Of a DNA stretch of 55,142 nt, positions 1-9,832 are shown in pieces. This DNA is from a virus: positions 1 to 55,142 of the IMG/VR virus record IMGVR_UViG_3300020436_000015. The stretch is one strand, 5' to 3'. The position numbers were made by a program, and so were the translations under genes. The notes beneath the pieces were generated by a model that saw only the letters and a program-made list of their open reading frames with translations, was not told the DNA's origin and did no database searches. The number at the start of each line of letters is the position of its first letter. Position 1 is the first letter of the stretch.

Positions 1-92
1 TTCAGAAGCTCTTGCTCCCGCTCAGCCTTGAATGCGGCCACCGCTCCATTATCTACTTCTGTCTTTGGAGTCCTTTGTTCTCTGACAGAGAC
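1..92. repeat. Terminal direct repeat, left copy
   Basis: The first 92 bases are the same as bases 55051-55142 except at one position (G at 77, A at 55127). The giant leftward reading frame passes through the repeat in frame, so the repeat is most simply the overlap left when a circular or circularly permuted genome was assembled. A short true terminal redundancy cannot be excluded from sequence alone. Confidence 0.95.
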
Positions 93-2525
93 AGCCATTT
101 CTTTTGTCTGGAAAGCCTTTCCCGTAACGCCATCGACAAAGCCAGCCTCGCCTTTTTTCATAAGGCGCTTTGTGCCGTTCTCGTCTACGAAAGAAGTTCT
201 AGCGTCATCTGCTATGAATGGCTGTACATCTAGTTCGCCCGGCGTTTTTGCTCGAATATACGCATCTTCAAAAGACTGACTGCCAATACGATCTATGATG
301 GTGTAGTCACTGCCCTTAGCGATGGGAGTGTTGTACTTCAAAAAGCTCTGTATGCGCCCGTCCGCTGTACGTCCAGCGCCTTCAAATACTCCCTTCTCTT
401 CTATAGCCGTTTGCGTGCTTCGCGGCTTCGCTTTCGAGTCTTCTACAGCGGCACGCTCTGAAATAATGAAATCATCTGCAAGCGTCTCTCTCGCACTGTC
501 GGAGAGTTCGGGCTGTTCTTTTTTTAGCTTTCGCAGGAAAGCGTTACGCTTCCTTACTTCTGTCTTTGTCAGGACTCTTATTGTGCTTTCAGATTGCGAT
601 GCTCCTCGTAGGGCATCTCTAAACTTCTTTAATACTGCGGCACTGATTTCGTCCGAGGGGGATGTGACCCCGGCCATTCGCGCATTAGCCTCTGTCAGAG
701 ACCTTATGACACTGGGGTTAAAGTCGCTTTCGGCTATTTCCTTAAACTGTCCAGTATCTTCTAGCCACGCCACCATGGTTTCGACATCCCTGTCCAAGCG
801 AACAGGGTCAACGGTCGCAACCTCCCCTTCTGGAGTGGTTTCCACTGGTGTGGCATCGGGTTCTTCTGCGACAGTAGGAGAGGGTTCTGCTTCTGCTTCA
901 AGGCGCTCCGCTGTCTTTATCCGCTCAATATCGGAGATGGACTGCTTGACCATCTGCCCCTTCTTTCCTACGGCTACCCTGCCGTCCGATATAAGCTGAG
1001 CTATTTCTTCGTCAGTTATTTCTAGCTTTGCTCTTAGCTCAGCCAACGCCTGCTTAGTGGAGTCTCTTGAATACTTGAGCGCATCTTCTAGTGGAGAGGT
1101 AGTAGTAGACCCCCCCTCTCCCTCAACCGCTCCCGTAGGAGGAGTCTCGGCTTCTGGGGTGAGAGGAGGGGTCTGATCTGGTGCGTCCCCTTCTGGTGCG
1201 TCCGGCCCCTCCGGTGCGCCTCCTTCTGGTGCATCTGGGGCTTCGGCATCTGGGTCTGCCAGCTTGTTTGCTGATGATTGGTCTTCTAACAGCTTTATCG
1301 AATCGTCAAAGTTTTTACCCGCGTCGGCTACAGCATTATCAACTGCTAGGGTGTCTTCTTCTCGAAGAGCGCGATTAAAGAGTCTTCGGTATTCGCTGTA
1401 TGCGTTCTCGAAGTTTGCCCTTCTGTTAGCGGCCAGTTGTTGCTTGGGCAGGTCATTTGACTGCTCAAGAATCCTTATTTGCTCGCTTTCGTTTGCTAGT
1501 CGGCCCCTAAACTCTCTGAGCCTAGCCAGCATGTTTACTTCTCTTCTGTGCTCTCCGATGACATCCGCGTCAACGTCGCCTTCTATGGCCTCGTCCAGAT
1601 TCCTTCTGCTGTCATTGAGAAGTCTTTCGATCTGTTCCAGTTCTTCTGCTTCAGTAAGCGCCTGTCTTGTTGGCAGGAAGTCGTCGTCCGCTTCTGGTAT
1701 TGCAAGAGAGCCTTTGTTTTCTCGCATGTCTTCAAGAAGAAGCTGTTCGTTTCTGGCTGTTTCTTCTGCCAGTAAGCCTCTTCCGCCAGCGCGATCAGCA
1801 CGCATCTGGCGAATGCCGCCAAATGCACCACCGACAGCACCAACTCCTGCACCCACGGGGATTCCGATACCCGCGCCAATCGCGGTTTGTCCCGCCAATC
1901 TTCCGGTGGAAAACTCGTCCTGTACGCCAAGGTTCTTGTCTCTGACCTGCATGGCGGCATCGTGTACACCGCCAGCCAGAGCGCCAATCGCCATCTCCTG
2001 CTTAACGCCTGTCTTTACGCCCGCTTTTATGGCCTCTGACGTAGTGTTTTTTCCAGCCGCGTATGCCGCACGAGCCGCTCTAGCACCAGCTTGTGTCGCT
2101 CCGTAAGCCGGATACAGGAAGTTAATTGGGTCTGCCGCCGCCGCTAGCGCGCCCTGACCAACGCCAGCCCAGCCTCTACCGCCCTGCTCCCAAGGATTAG
2201 GGAACTGGTTGTATAGCTGATTGAGTCTTGCGCTACGATTTTGTTGCTCTGGAGAGTAGCCGGAACTGCGAACCGCCTCTTTTACTGCGCCAGCGGTGTT
2301 GAAGTTAGTCCAGACTTGGCCACTAAAGAACCTGTCTCTGACCTCATCATCTGTAAGAAAGGCGCTTTCGCCGTTTTCTTCCAGAAAATCCCGCATGTCC
2401 GTCAAAAAACCGGGGTCATAAAGGGCTTGGTTGGGGTCTATATCTAGGTAGGTCGATCCGTTTGTGGGTGCATCTGTATCAGCAGACTGATCGTCACCGA
2501 AATTAGGACGGATTCCGTAGGCCAT
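1..2525 (-). CDS. Giant polyvalent virion (ejection) protein, N-terminal part
   Basis: This is the first ~840 codons of a gene that continues across the contig join into 55142-47853; joined, it encodes about 3,240 residues. The start is ATG at 2525 (MAYGIRPNFG), and the frame is open to base 1. Residues ~120-150 are Ala/Gly rich with an ADPINFLYP motif, and ~211-238 is a glycine-zipper-like stretch that could insert into a membrane. Residues ~290-470 look coiled-coil. A low-complexity Pro/Glu/Ala linker (repeated APEG/DAPD units) lies at ~430-480. Glycine-rich segments and long helices followed by enzymatic domains are usual in phage proteins injected with the DNA (T7 gp16-like, DarB-like). 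It is the last gene of the virion block. The nucleotide at 77 matters: here codon 817 is CAA (Gln), while the other copy of the repeat has TAA. Confidence 0.85.
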   Translation of the reverse strand, partial: MAYGIRPNFGDDQSADTDAPTNGSTYLDIDPNQALYDPGFLTDMRDFLEENGESAFLTDDEVRDRFFSGQVWTNFNTAGAVKEAVRSSGYSPEQQNRSARLNQLYNQFPNPWEQGGRGWAGVGQGALAAAADPINFLYPAYGATQAGARAARAAYAAGKNTTSEAIKAGVKTGVKQEMAIGALAGGVHDAAMQVRDKNLGVQDEFSTGRLAGQTAIGAGIGIPVGAGVGAVGGAFGGIRQMRADRAGGRGLLAEETARNEQLLLEDMRENKGSLAIPEADDDFLPTRQALTEAEELEQIERLLNDSRRNLDEAIEGDVDADVIGEHRREVNMLARLREFRGRLANESEQIRILEQSNDLPKQQLAANRRANFENAYSEYRRLFNRALREEDTLAVDNAVADAGKNFDDSIKLLEDQSSANKLADPDAEAPDAPEGGAPEGPDAPEGDAPDQTPPLTPEAETPPTGAVEGEGGSTTTSPLEDALKYSRDSTKQALAELRAKLEITDEEIAQLISDGRVAVGKKGQMVKQSISDIERIKTAERLEAEAEPSPTVAEEPDATPVETTPEGEVATVDPVRLDRDVETMVAWLEDTGQFKEIAESDFNPSVIRSLTEANARMAGVTSPSDEISAAVLKKFRDALRGASQSESTIRVLTKTEVRKRNAFLRKLKKEQPELSDSARETLADDFIISERAAVEDSKAKPRSTQTAIEEKGVFEGAGRTADGRIQSFLKYNTPIAKGSDYTIIDRIGSQSFEDAYIRAKTPGELDVQPFIADDARTSFVDENGTKRLMKKGEAGFVDGVTGKAFQTKEMAVSVREQRTPKTEVDNGAVAAFKAEREQELL

Positions 2526-2592
2526 GGTTAGCTCCAGCTAAAGAATGACAAGCCCTGAGTCTAACCCTTTATTTGTCTGGGGGTCGTCCTGC

Positions 2593-2805
2593 CTAAGCCC
2601 AATAATTGTGTGTGTTTACAATGGTTACGGACTCGATTCTGCCGCTCTGATTGTAGACAACGGTGACCTCGCTGGTCTGCTTGTAGAGGTTTTGGAGAGA
2701 AGGCTCTATGGCAGGGACTACTAGCTTGGAGGTGACGTGCTTCTGGGTATAAGAAATCGGATGCTCGGCCAGACCGTTCATGGAATGTATGGCTAGTTCT
2801 GTCAC
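2593..2805 (-). CDS. Small hypothetical protein in virion operon
   Basis: This 70-residue protein has no family that I recognise. Its start overlaps the stop of the 791-residue virion gene by four bases (ATGA), which implies translational coupling and makes it a real gene of the virion operon. The sequence is mixed, with no membrane segment or Cys pair; the C-terminal half (TVVYNQSGRIESVTIVN) looks like beta strands. The gap to the giant virion gene downstream is only 67 bases. A virion accessory role is inferred from position alone. Confidence 0.7.
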   Translation of the reverse strand: MTELAIHSMNGLAEHPISYTQKHVTSKLVVPAIEPSLQNLYKQTSEVTVVYNQSGRIESVTIVNTHNYWA

Positions 2806-5177
2806 TGCCTTTGTATCTGGCGAACTACTGAGCCAAGAAGCTCCTCAGTGGTGTACTGGCTTCTTCTGTTAGCTATGTCACCCTGACTCAAGTCTTGGCC
2901 AAGCTGGTACTTACTGCTTATCTCATCCCAGCTAATGTCTGGATTTTTCATATCAGCAATAAGAGCAAACGCTGTTTCTGGAGTTGAAACGCCAAGCCTA
3001 TAGACAATGTTATTGCGATTGTTGGAGTCAAGAAGCTGGGTCTTTTTATCTTGAGCGTTGTTTACCTGCTGAACAGACAAGAATCTGTCGTCGCCTCTAC
3101 CTGTAAAGGCTCTCATTTCTTCAAAGACAGGTTGCACAAAGCCCCCCGGCATCTGAATAGGAACAAATCTTTCTTCGGCTATTTCTCCACCAGACTGAAT
3201 ATCAAGCACGCTATCTATCAAGCTCAAGTTTCTGTCTATGGACTGAGTAATTCTTTCGCTCTGCTGGTTCAGAGGTATCTGATCCATAGCCGCGATTTCT
3301 TCGTTGGAGTACCTAACCAGATCGTTCGCTACAACCGCCCCGCTATTCAAAGCCTGAGTCACTTCTTCAGCCATTCTTTGCACTTCCTGTGCATACGGGG
3401 ATATAGACTCTGCAAAACTTCCGCTAATTTGAGCGGCAAAATCTTCTGGCGCTCTCTGTAGCGCCCATTTGGGTTGGGCGTTATATTGATCTTGCGCGGC
3501 CCTAGACACTCTCAGAGCAACATCTTGTTGTTGCATCTGGAACATCTGAATAAGTCTTGACGCCTGATCTATGTTTCCAGAGTCAATCGCCATCCTTATC
3601 CTGTCTACAACGGGCTTAAAGTCCTGCTCTACCATTTCTCTGGTTTCAGCTACTTCCCTTTCAATGGTATCTGTTGGGCGTTCAACCCGATAAACCCTGT
3701 TACGTTCCTCTGTGGATTGCTGGAGCAGGTCAACCCGTCCAGACATGTCTGGAACCTGATAGTCCTGCATTGTCTGCCTAAATGCTCGGGCAAGCTCGTT
3801 TACGTCGTCACCATCTAGCTCGCCGCTAAGGTCTCTGCCACGCATGTAAGTTTCTCGGAAAGCATTCAATGCAGACCTGTATGCAGGCGAGCTAGTATCA
3901 AACTCGTCTCTGCTCATAGTTGCGACAATCGCTTTAGCAAGGCTCTCGTTGCCAGTAGCGTTTTGAACAGAGCTAACCAGCTTATCTTTATTGTCGTTTA
4001 ATGCGGCAGTTGTCAGACCCGGAACTTGGTTGCGGATTTCTTGCCTTCTGTCTTCGGCGCTTTCTTCCAGCTTGTTCTTTGCCACGTCAAAATACTGGTC
4101 GTATATTTCTTTAAGAACAGGGCTGTCAGTAGGTATGCTTTGTCCCTCGTCAAGACCAAATGCATCTTGTAACTCCTGCGGCGTAAGGCGAGTCTCCAGT
4201 TGCATTGCAAGAGTTTGCAGAGCGTCGTTTTTATCTTCTAAGATTGCCCTCTGAACGGCCTCGTTGGAGAACATCGAGTCTATTTGTGTGGCCAGTTTGC
4301 CTTTAGCCGCCCGCGTGCGTTCCTCTTCTTCTCTGGCTTTTCTTTGAGTGTATGCATCTAACTGCGGCTGGATTTCTTCAAGTTCAAATCCCTTTCTTCC
4401 TGTCGCGCTTTGCAACTGTCTTCCCGCCATAGCGTTAAACGCATCAAGCGCCACCTTTGGATCGACATCGGGGAATTTGTCCAAGTACGACTCAAACCGA
4501 TCAACATAGTTCATTCTAATTTCATCTGCGGCCAGAAGGGCATTCTGTTCTGCGTTGGATATAAGCGTCTGAATATCTGCGTCAGGCATTATAAGATTTG
4601 GAAACCTTGACCTTATGTTTTCGACGGTCACGTTCCCATCAAGACTGCCAATGTATGAGTCTACTTGAGGTTGCATTTCGGCCATTCTGGCTTGAAGCAC
4701 ACTGCTTCTCTTGGCTTCTGTAAGGTTGACCAGAGGGTCTGTTCCATACATATCTTGAAAAGCCGCAGGATCGTAGTCTGCTCTGTTGATTCCCAATGCT
4801 CCCAAGAAGGCGTCCTGATCTCCTGTCAGAGAATCTGTTGAACCAAGAAACCTTTGAGAAGAATCGCCAAACTGGTCTGCCAGCCTGAGCTTCTGCATGG
4901 CTTCTTCCATGCGCGTCAACTGCTCGTCTTTTTCCTGTCTTTCTGCGTTCTCGTTGGCAAGCCTGCGAAGCAGGTTGTCTGACGCCACGCCGCCACGCAG
5001 GTAGTTCTCGCCAAAGTCTAGCTGGGAGTCAATAAAGTTTTGATAATCTTCGTAGGTGGCATAAGGATTGTTCTTCTTATACTGCTCGAACGCTTGAGCA
5101 AGCTCGCTTCTACGACGACGAACTTCTCCGCGAGCATCTCTAAAAGCATCGTAAGCATATCCTGTAAACATCGACAT
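2802..5177 (-). CDS. Internal virion / DNA-ejection protein (791 aa)
   Basis: This large Gln/Ala/Asp/Arg-rich, almost wholly helical protein lies between a coiled-coil internal virion protein and the giant polyvalent protein. It has no signal peptide and no clear membrane helix. Residues ~20-110 and ~500-620 look like coiled coils. No catalytic motif is visible. In short-tailed phages a set of three or four large helical proteins at this position, after the neck and fibre genes, are core/ejection proteins (as T7 gp14-gp15-gp16); this is the gp15-like member by position and size. The function is inferred from synteny and composition, and the family was not recognised directly. Confidence 0.7.
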   Translation of the reverse strand: MSMFTGYAYDAFRDARGEVRRRRSELAQAFEQYKKNNPYATYEDYQNFIDSQLDFGENYLRGGVASDNLLRRLANENAERQEKDEQLTRMEEAMQKLRLADQFGDSSQRFLGSTDSLTGDQDAFLGALGINRADYDPAAFQDMYGTDPLVNLTEAKRSSVLQARMAEMQPQVDSYIGSLDGNVTVENIRSRFPNLIMPDADIQTLISNAEQNALLAADEIRMNYVDRFESYLDKFPDVDPKVALDAFNAMAGRQLQSATGRKGFELEEIQPQLDAYTQRKAREEEERTRAAKGKLATQIDSMFSNEAVQRAILEDKNDALQTLAMQLETRLTPQELQDAFGLDEGQSIPTDSPVLKEIYDQYFDVAKNKLEESAEDRRQEIRNQVPGLTTAALNDNKDKLVSSVQNATGNESLAKAIVATMSRDEFDTSSPAYRSALNAFRETYMRGRDLSGELDGDDVNELARAFRQTMQDYQVPDMSGRVDLLQQSTEERNRVYRVERPTDTIEREVAETREMVEQDFKPVVDRIRMAIDSGNIDQASRLIQMFQMQQQDVALRVSRAAQDQYNAQPKWALQRAPEDFAAQISGSFAESISPYAQEVQRMAEEVTQALNSGAVVANDLVRYSNEEIAAMDQIPLNQQSERITQSIDRNLSLIDSVLDIQSGGEIAEERFVPIQMPGGFVQPVFEEMRAFTGRGDDRFLSVQQVNNAQDKKTQLLDSNNRNNIVYRLGVSTPETAFALIADMKNPDISWDEISSKYQLGQDLSQGDIANRRSQYTTEELLGSVVRQIQRQ

Positions 5178-5200
5178 AATTAAAAATCCAAGTTAAGCCG

Positions 5201-6760
5201 CTAGAAGGCTGGCCCACCAATGTCTGGCACACTGCTACCGCTCGACCCTAAATTTTTAAAGAAATTCCCAAGGTCACTGCCAAAGTCGGGGTATGCCTCA
5301 TCAAACAATCTTCCAGCACTCATACCGTAATTAAATAGGTCGGACATAGCTCTTCCTGCTTGTCCTGCCGCCGCTATACCTGCATCGTTGTAGGCGTTAA
5401 ATCTATTCGTAGAACCTTGAAGCATGTCACCAAATACGCCGCCAGCGACACCTCCGTATGCAGACGGAGCGGACAGATTGTCCATGGTATATGGAGCCAT
5501 AACCGCAGACTCAATACCTGCCAGATTGCGGAATATCGACGGGCTAAGGCGTGTCCCATAACGCGCCATGCCACTTCCAAGGTTTCGATAATCTGACGTT
5601 TGCGCGGTGGGCAGGCGCATATTTGTAGGCCCGACCCCGCTGACCAAGTTTCGGTCATAGATGCCAGACTTGATGTTGCCAAGCAGGTTGTACGCGCCTG
5701 TGCCGCTTCTTACCTGCGGCAGTCTCAGCATTTCTGGTAGGCCAGCAGAGTAGACATCACGAAGCTCTCCGAGTATTTGTCCTCTTTGAGCGTTGCGTGC
5801 ATTTACATTAGTGGCCAAGGAGTCTGTCCTGCCGCTAATGTATTTCAAGGCGTCGTCGTATGCCCTGTCTCTTGCGTCTTGGTACTGGTCTGCCAGACGT
5901 GCCGCTATGTCGCCGCGCTTCTGTGTGGCGGCGGTTCCTGTATCCATGCCTCGACGTATAAGGTCTGCCTCTCCTACGCTGGCAACAGCCTGCGCCGCCC
6001 TGTCTACGTCTTGCTGGTATTGCGCAGATCGTCGGCCAATCTCTTGGTCGATCATCTCTGGAGTCAGGCTCGGCAACTCAGCCATTGGGCCAAGGTCGCC
6101 TTGGGCCTGCCTCAAGGCTCCTTGCAAGTCATATATAGAGCCAGCAATCTCGTTTCTCTGCGCTAGGTCTAACGCTCTTTCTTGGTTGTACTGATCCCTA
6201 GCGCCTTCAAATTGACTGATTAAGAAGTCGCGCTCAATTTCTGCCTTGGCTTGATTCTGGAGAAAGAAACGCAGGTCTTGGTCTCTTTCGCCCTCGGCAA
6301 TAGCTTGCGCTCTTTCTAGCTGTTGCTGAACAAAATCTCTTTCTTCTTGGGCAAGTTGCTGGTTCCGAAGGATGTTCTGTAGCTGAAAAGCCTGTATCCG
6401 CGCGGCTTCTCTGTCTTCAGCTATCTGTCTTTCTATCTGTGCTTGCCTGTCTTCCTGTAGGAAGATGCGGTCTCGCTCGGCCTCGTCTATAAGATACTGG
6501 CGTTGTTGCGCTTGGATTATTCTGTTTAGTCTTTCTATTTCTGCGCGGCGTGCGTTTTCCTCAACCAGATAGTCGAAAGACGTTTGCTGAAACGCCATCT
6601 GCTGATCGGCAAGTTCTTTTTGATCTGCGGCTATCTCTCGCTGTAGCTCAAGCTCTTGTTGTGCAAGCTCGAACTGTTGCTTAGATGCGGCCTTGGCATC
6701 TTTTCTAGCTCGGTTGCTGAGAAACGCCCCAGCTACAGTTCCGACTATTTCTCCAAACAT
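5201..6760 (-). CDS. Internal virion protein with N-terminal coiled coil
   Basis: The protein has 519 residues. Residues 1-15 (MFGEIVGTVAGAFLS) form a short hydrophobic Gly/Ala helix. After it comes a very long charged, Gln/Glu/Arg-rich coiled coil (~20-215), then a Gly/Ser/Asn-rich C-terminus. A hydrophobic start followed by a long coiled coil is the pattern of T7 gp14-like and other phage DNA-ejection proteins, which leave the capsid and help build a channel through the cell envelope. It sits three bases after the 1,019-residue gene and 23 bases before the 791-residue gene, in one leftward operon. Confidence 0.7.
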   Translation of the reverse strand: MFGEIVGTVAGAFLSNRARKDAKAASKQQFELAQQELELQREIAADQKELADQQMAFQQTSFDYLVEENARRAEIERLNRIIQAQQRQYLIDEAERDRIFLQEDRQAQIERQIAEDREAARIQAFQLQNILRNQQLAQEERDFVQQQLERAQAIAEGERDQDLRFFLQNQAKAEIERDFLISQFEGARDQYNQERALDLAQRNEIAGSIYDLQGALRQAQGDLGPMAELPSLTPEMIDQEIGRRSAQYQQDVDRAAQAVASVGEADLIRRGMDTGTAATQKRGDIAARLADQYQDARDRAYDDALKYISGRTDSLATNVNARNAQRGQILGELRDVYSAGLPEMLRLPQVRSGTGAYNLLGNIKSGIYDRNLVSGVGPTNMRLPTAQTSDYRNLGSGMARYGTRLSPSIFRNLAGIESAVMAPYTMDNLSAPSAYGGVAGGVFGDMLQGSTNRFNAYNDAGIAAAGQAGRAMSDLFNYGMSAGRLFDEAYPDFGSDLGNFFKNLGSSGSSVPDIGGPAF

Positions 6761-6762
6761 TT

Positions 6763-9700
6763 TTAGCTACCAAATCTAACTGTTGGTAAAGCGTAAGGGT
6801 TTGCCGCGTACTGCCCACCTTGGCTCAGTGCTGTCGGCATGTAACCTTGCGACATTGCGTATGCTCTGTCTGCTTCCTCCTTGCTCATGAATGGGTTGTA
6901 CGCTCTGCCACCAAAGCCTGTTGGCATGCTGGTTGTGTAGCCCGGATCGCCTTGCGCGTAAACTCCACGCATGTCTCCACGCCTACCTTCAATCAGAGCG
7001 ATAAGCTGATCTATTTCATCGAAGGCTTGCTGGGCATCGTATAGCTCTACCTGATCCCTGTAGTCCATCAACTCGCTTTCATAGTCGTCTAGGTCAGAAA
7101 GATTGTAGAACTTCTTGGTTCTAAACTTTCTAATCTTGTCTGCGGCCTGTTTTTCAAGGTCTTTGCGGTAGTCTTTGAGTTCTTGCAGTTTGTCTTGCAC
7201 ACTCTTGCCCCGTTCTTTGAGGCGATTTCGTATTGTTTCAAGGGCTTCATCGTTACCAGTAAAGCCTTCGAGTCTGTCTTGTATGCCAAGAAGCCTGTCT
7301 CCGAAGCCGCGTATTGCGTCTTCGTCGTAAAGGTTTGTGCCTTCAAGAAGTTCTCTAAAGCTCTGTATGGTTTCTCCATCAGTACCCATGCTCGCGTCTT
7401 CTGGCAAGAAGTCGGAAAGAATGCTGGCAAGCTCGTTTTCCCTTCTAGTTTTTAGGCCAGTAAGTATGCCTTGAATCCCGCCTTCTCCCGAGAGAAGAGC
7501 GTTCAAGTTGGTCATATCTCCCGTGTAACCGCCTATCCCGCCGAAACCGGACACACTGTCTGAAAGAGCGCTGAACTGTCTTTGTAACTGATTAAGAAGT
7601 TGCCCTGACCTAAAATCTCCTGACTCTGCTCTGTTAATTAGCTGTCTCGCAAGGTCTTCGTAACTTCTGACATTAGAATCAACACTTGCTTTTGCTTGCT
7701 CGAAGTTGCCAAAGTATTGCTCAAGCATTTTCTGCACGGCATCGGCGCTAGTCATGGCTCCAGACTCGTTAGGGTCATAGAGGCCGCGAGCAATTAAAGG
7801 AGATATGGCTGTTGCAAGATCGCCGCGTGCAAAGGACAGATCATCCGCAAACTCGCGTATTTGTTCTATGTTTGAAAAGTCATAGTCACCAGAAGTTATT
7901 GCCTGATAGGCTTCCCCTGCTTCGGTTGTTATAGCGTCTCTCAGTTCATTTAACCTAGCTAATTCTGTGTCGTACTGCTGTTGGAATCCGGGGCTGTCAA
8001 ATCCTTCTGTCTCTGGATCATCAAAGCCGATAATTCTGTTTAGCTGGTCTTGAAGCTGTGTCCGTATTGCGGCAACTTGCTCTGGCGTATAGTTCTGGTT
8101 AAAGACAGCATTGTCTGACTGAGCATCCAGCGCGGCAATGGCCGCTTCTAGCTGGTTCCTAGTTTGATTGATTTGGTCTACGTCGTAGTAATTTACCGCG
8201 TCTAGGTTGCTAGCCTGCAAAGTACCCTCTTGGCCCAAGGCGTCATAGAGGTTAGAAAGTCTTGTGTTTTCTGCGTCTCTGGCCTCGTTCAGCGGGTCTA
8301 GCAGACCCATAAGCCTAGCCCTTCTGGCAAGAATGTCATCCATGTCGAACTCGGTTAGACCAGCGCGATCAAACCTTGGGTCTATCTCTACTACGTTGCC
8401 TTCTGCGTCGGTGTATGAACGGAGGAAGTTTGGCCCACCACGCTCAGCAAGCTGTTGATAAGTTTGATACAAGTCTAAGGCGTCTGCCTCACTGCCAAGT
8501 TGGGCGTAGATATTTTCGTTTATATCTGTCGTAGGATCGTCGTAAAAGTCTTCGATACCTAGCGTGTCCGTGTTGTCAAACGGGTTCACGCCTTGAGCTA
8601 CGGCAAGTGCATACTCGTTGAACGAGTCTCCAAAATCTTGGTACTGCTCGTTGAACTGATTGGTCAGGAAGTTGAAGTTTTCGCTACGGATTTGGTTGAT
8701 AGCATTTGCAACATCCAAGGTAATCAGTGCCGGATCAGCCGCCGCAACCATGTCATTAAATGTCTGTCGATCCATGTCGCCAGCTTGATAAGCGACTAAA
8801 GCGTCAACAAGCGCATTTGTTTCTTCTACAACCGCAGGGTCTTCAGTAGAAACGGTGTCTCCTTCTGCATTTGTAGTTGTAGCTCCAGTTCCGGCAGTTG
8901 TTACAGTGTCCTGACTGCCGACTCCGGTAGTTACATCTGCACCTACCGTTCCCAGTTCAAGGTCTAAATCTCCATCAACACCTTCTGCACCTGCCAGATA
9001 GTCAAAAGCAGAACCGTCAACAAAGCCTTCAGCGGGGTTAAAAAGAGGGCCGGTAACAGCGTCACTACCTTTTCCGGTAAAACCCGTGTCTACGGTATTT
9101 ACTGCGGTGTTTACTACGGCGTCTGTAAATGCACTGCCTGTGTCTACTGCGGCGGGTACAGTCTCTTCATCAACTGACGTTCCGCCAATCGGAGTGCCAG
9201 CATTTAAAGCGTTCAAATATGCCGCCCCGCCAAGAGAGTCTGGGTTCAAGGCCGCGTTACCTGTCAGGTCTGCCAAGGTAGCTGTTCCTTGGCCAAGCAA
9301 TTCTGTAACTGCCTCTTGATCTGCCGTGTCTAGATTGGCGAAGTAGTCGTCGTCCAAGATTACATTAACGTCTTGGGTCTGATTCCCCATACCTGCGGGG
9401 AAATTTGCGCCCATAAAGTTGTAGCCAAAGCCACCTCTTCCACCTCTTCCGAATGCGTTAGGGTTGAATCCTTCTCCAAAGGGGCCACCGACTAGATCGG
9501 TAAAGGTGTTGTAGGTGAGGCTAATGTTTCCATCCGGCGTCATATAGGCTGGCACTTCTTGAGTTCCGGGGGCGACCACACCAGAAAGACCAGCAAGGGC
9601 GTTGGCTTGCGCGCTTGAAATGGCCGTGTCCATGTTCAAAGGCCCGACAAAACTGCCGAAGTTGCTCATGGTGTTTGGCTGATCCACTGAGGTTTCTCCG

Positions 9701-9822
9701 CCAACAGAGTTACTGAGGTAGTTGTTAAGAGCACTCGTTTCGCCAGTACCGCTAGGCTGTCCGAAGTTCATAAACGGACTGAAATCAAACTCGCTTGTAA
9801 GATATTGACTACCAAAGGCCAT
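6763..9822 (-). CDS. Large virion protein (1,019 aa), Asp/Asn/Gly rich
   Basis: The N-terminal third (to ~340) is low-complexity, acidic and rich in Gly, Thr, Asn and Asp. The middle and C-terminal parts are helical with long coiled-coil segments (for example around 830-950). The C-terminal ~70 residues are Gly/Tyr/Pro rich. No catalytic motif is visible. The gene lies between the tail-fibre gene (10 bases away) and the coiled-coil ejection protein (3 bases away), so it is very probably a virion component, either an internal core protein or a tail-tip protein. An exact family was not recognised. Confidence 0.65.
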   Translation of the reverse strand: MAFGSQYLTSEFDFSPFMNFGQPSGTGETSALNNYLSNSVGGETSVDQPNTMSNFGSFVGPLNMDTAISSAQANALAGLSGVVAPGTQEVPAYMTPDGNISLTYNTFTDLVGGPFGEGFNPNAFGRGGRGGFGYNFMGANFPAGMGNQTQDVNVILDDDYFANLDTADQEAVTELLGQGTATLADLTGNAALNPDSLGGAAYLNALNAGTPIGGTSVDEETVPAAVDTGSAFTDAVVNTAVNTVDTGFTGKGSDAVTGPLFNPAEGFVDGSAFDYLAGAEGVDGDLDLELGTVGADVTTGVGSQDTVTTAGTGATTTNAEGDTVSTEDPAVVEETNALVDALVAYQAGDMDRQTFNDMVAAADPALITLDVANAINQIRSENFNFLTNQFNEQYQDFGDSFNEYALAVAQGVNPFDNTDTLGIEDFYDDPTTDINENIYAQLGSEADALDLYQTYQQLAERGGPNFLRSYTDAEGNVVEIDPRFDRAGLTEFDMDDILARRARLMGLLDPLNEARDAENTRLSNLYDALGQEGTLQASNLDAVNYYDVDQINQTRNQLEAAIAALDAQSDNAVFNQNYTPEQVAAIRTQLQDQLNRIIGFDDPETEGFDSPGFQQQYDTELARLNELRDAITTEAGEAYQAITSGDYDFSNIEQIREFADDLSFARGDLATAISPLIARGLYDPNESGAMTSADAVQKMLEQYFGNFEQAKASVDSNVRSYEDLARQLINRAESGDFRSGQLLNQLQRQFSALSDSVSGFGGIGGYTGDMTNLNALLSGEGGIQGILTGLKTRRENELASILSDFLPEDASMGTDGETIQSFRELLEGTNLYDEDAIRGFGDRLLGIQDRLEGFTGNDEALETIRNRLKERGKSVQDKLQELKDYRKDLEKQAADKIRKFRTKKFYNLSDLDDYESELMDYRDQVELYDAQQAFDEIDQLIALIEGRRGDMRGVYAQGDPGYTTSMPTGFGGRAYNPFMSKEEADRAYAMSQGYMPTALSQGGQYAANPYALPTVRFGS

Positions 9823-9832
9823 AATTTGCTCC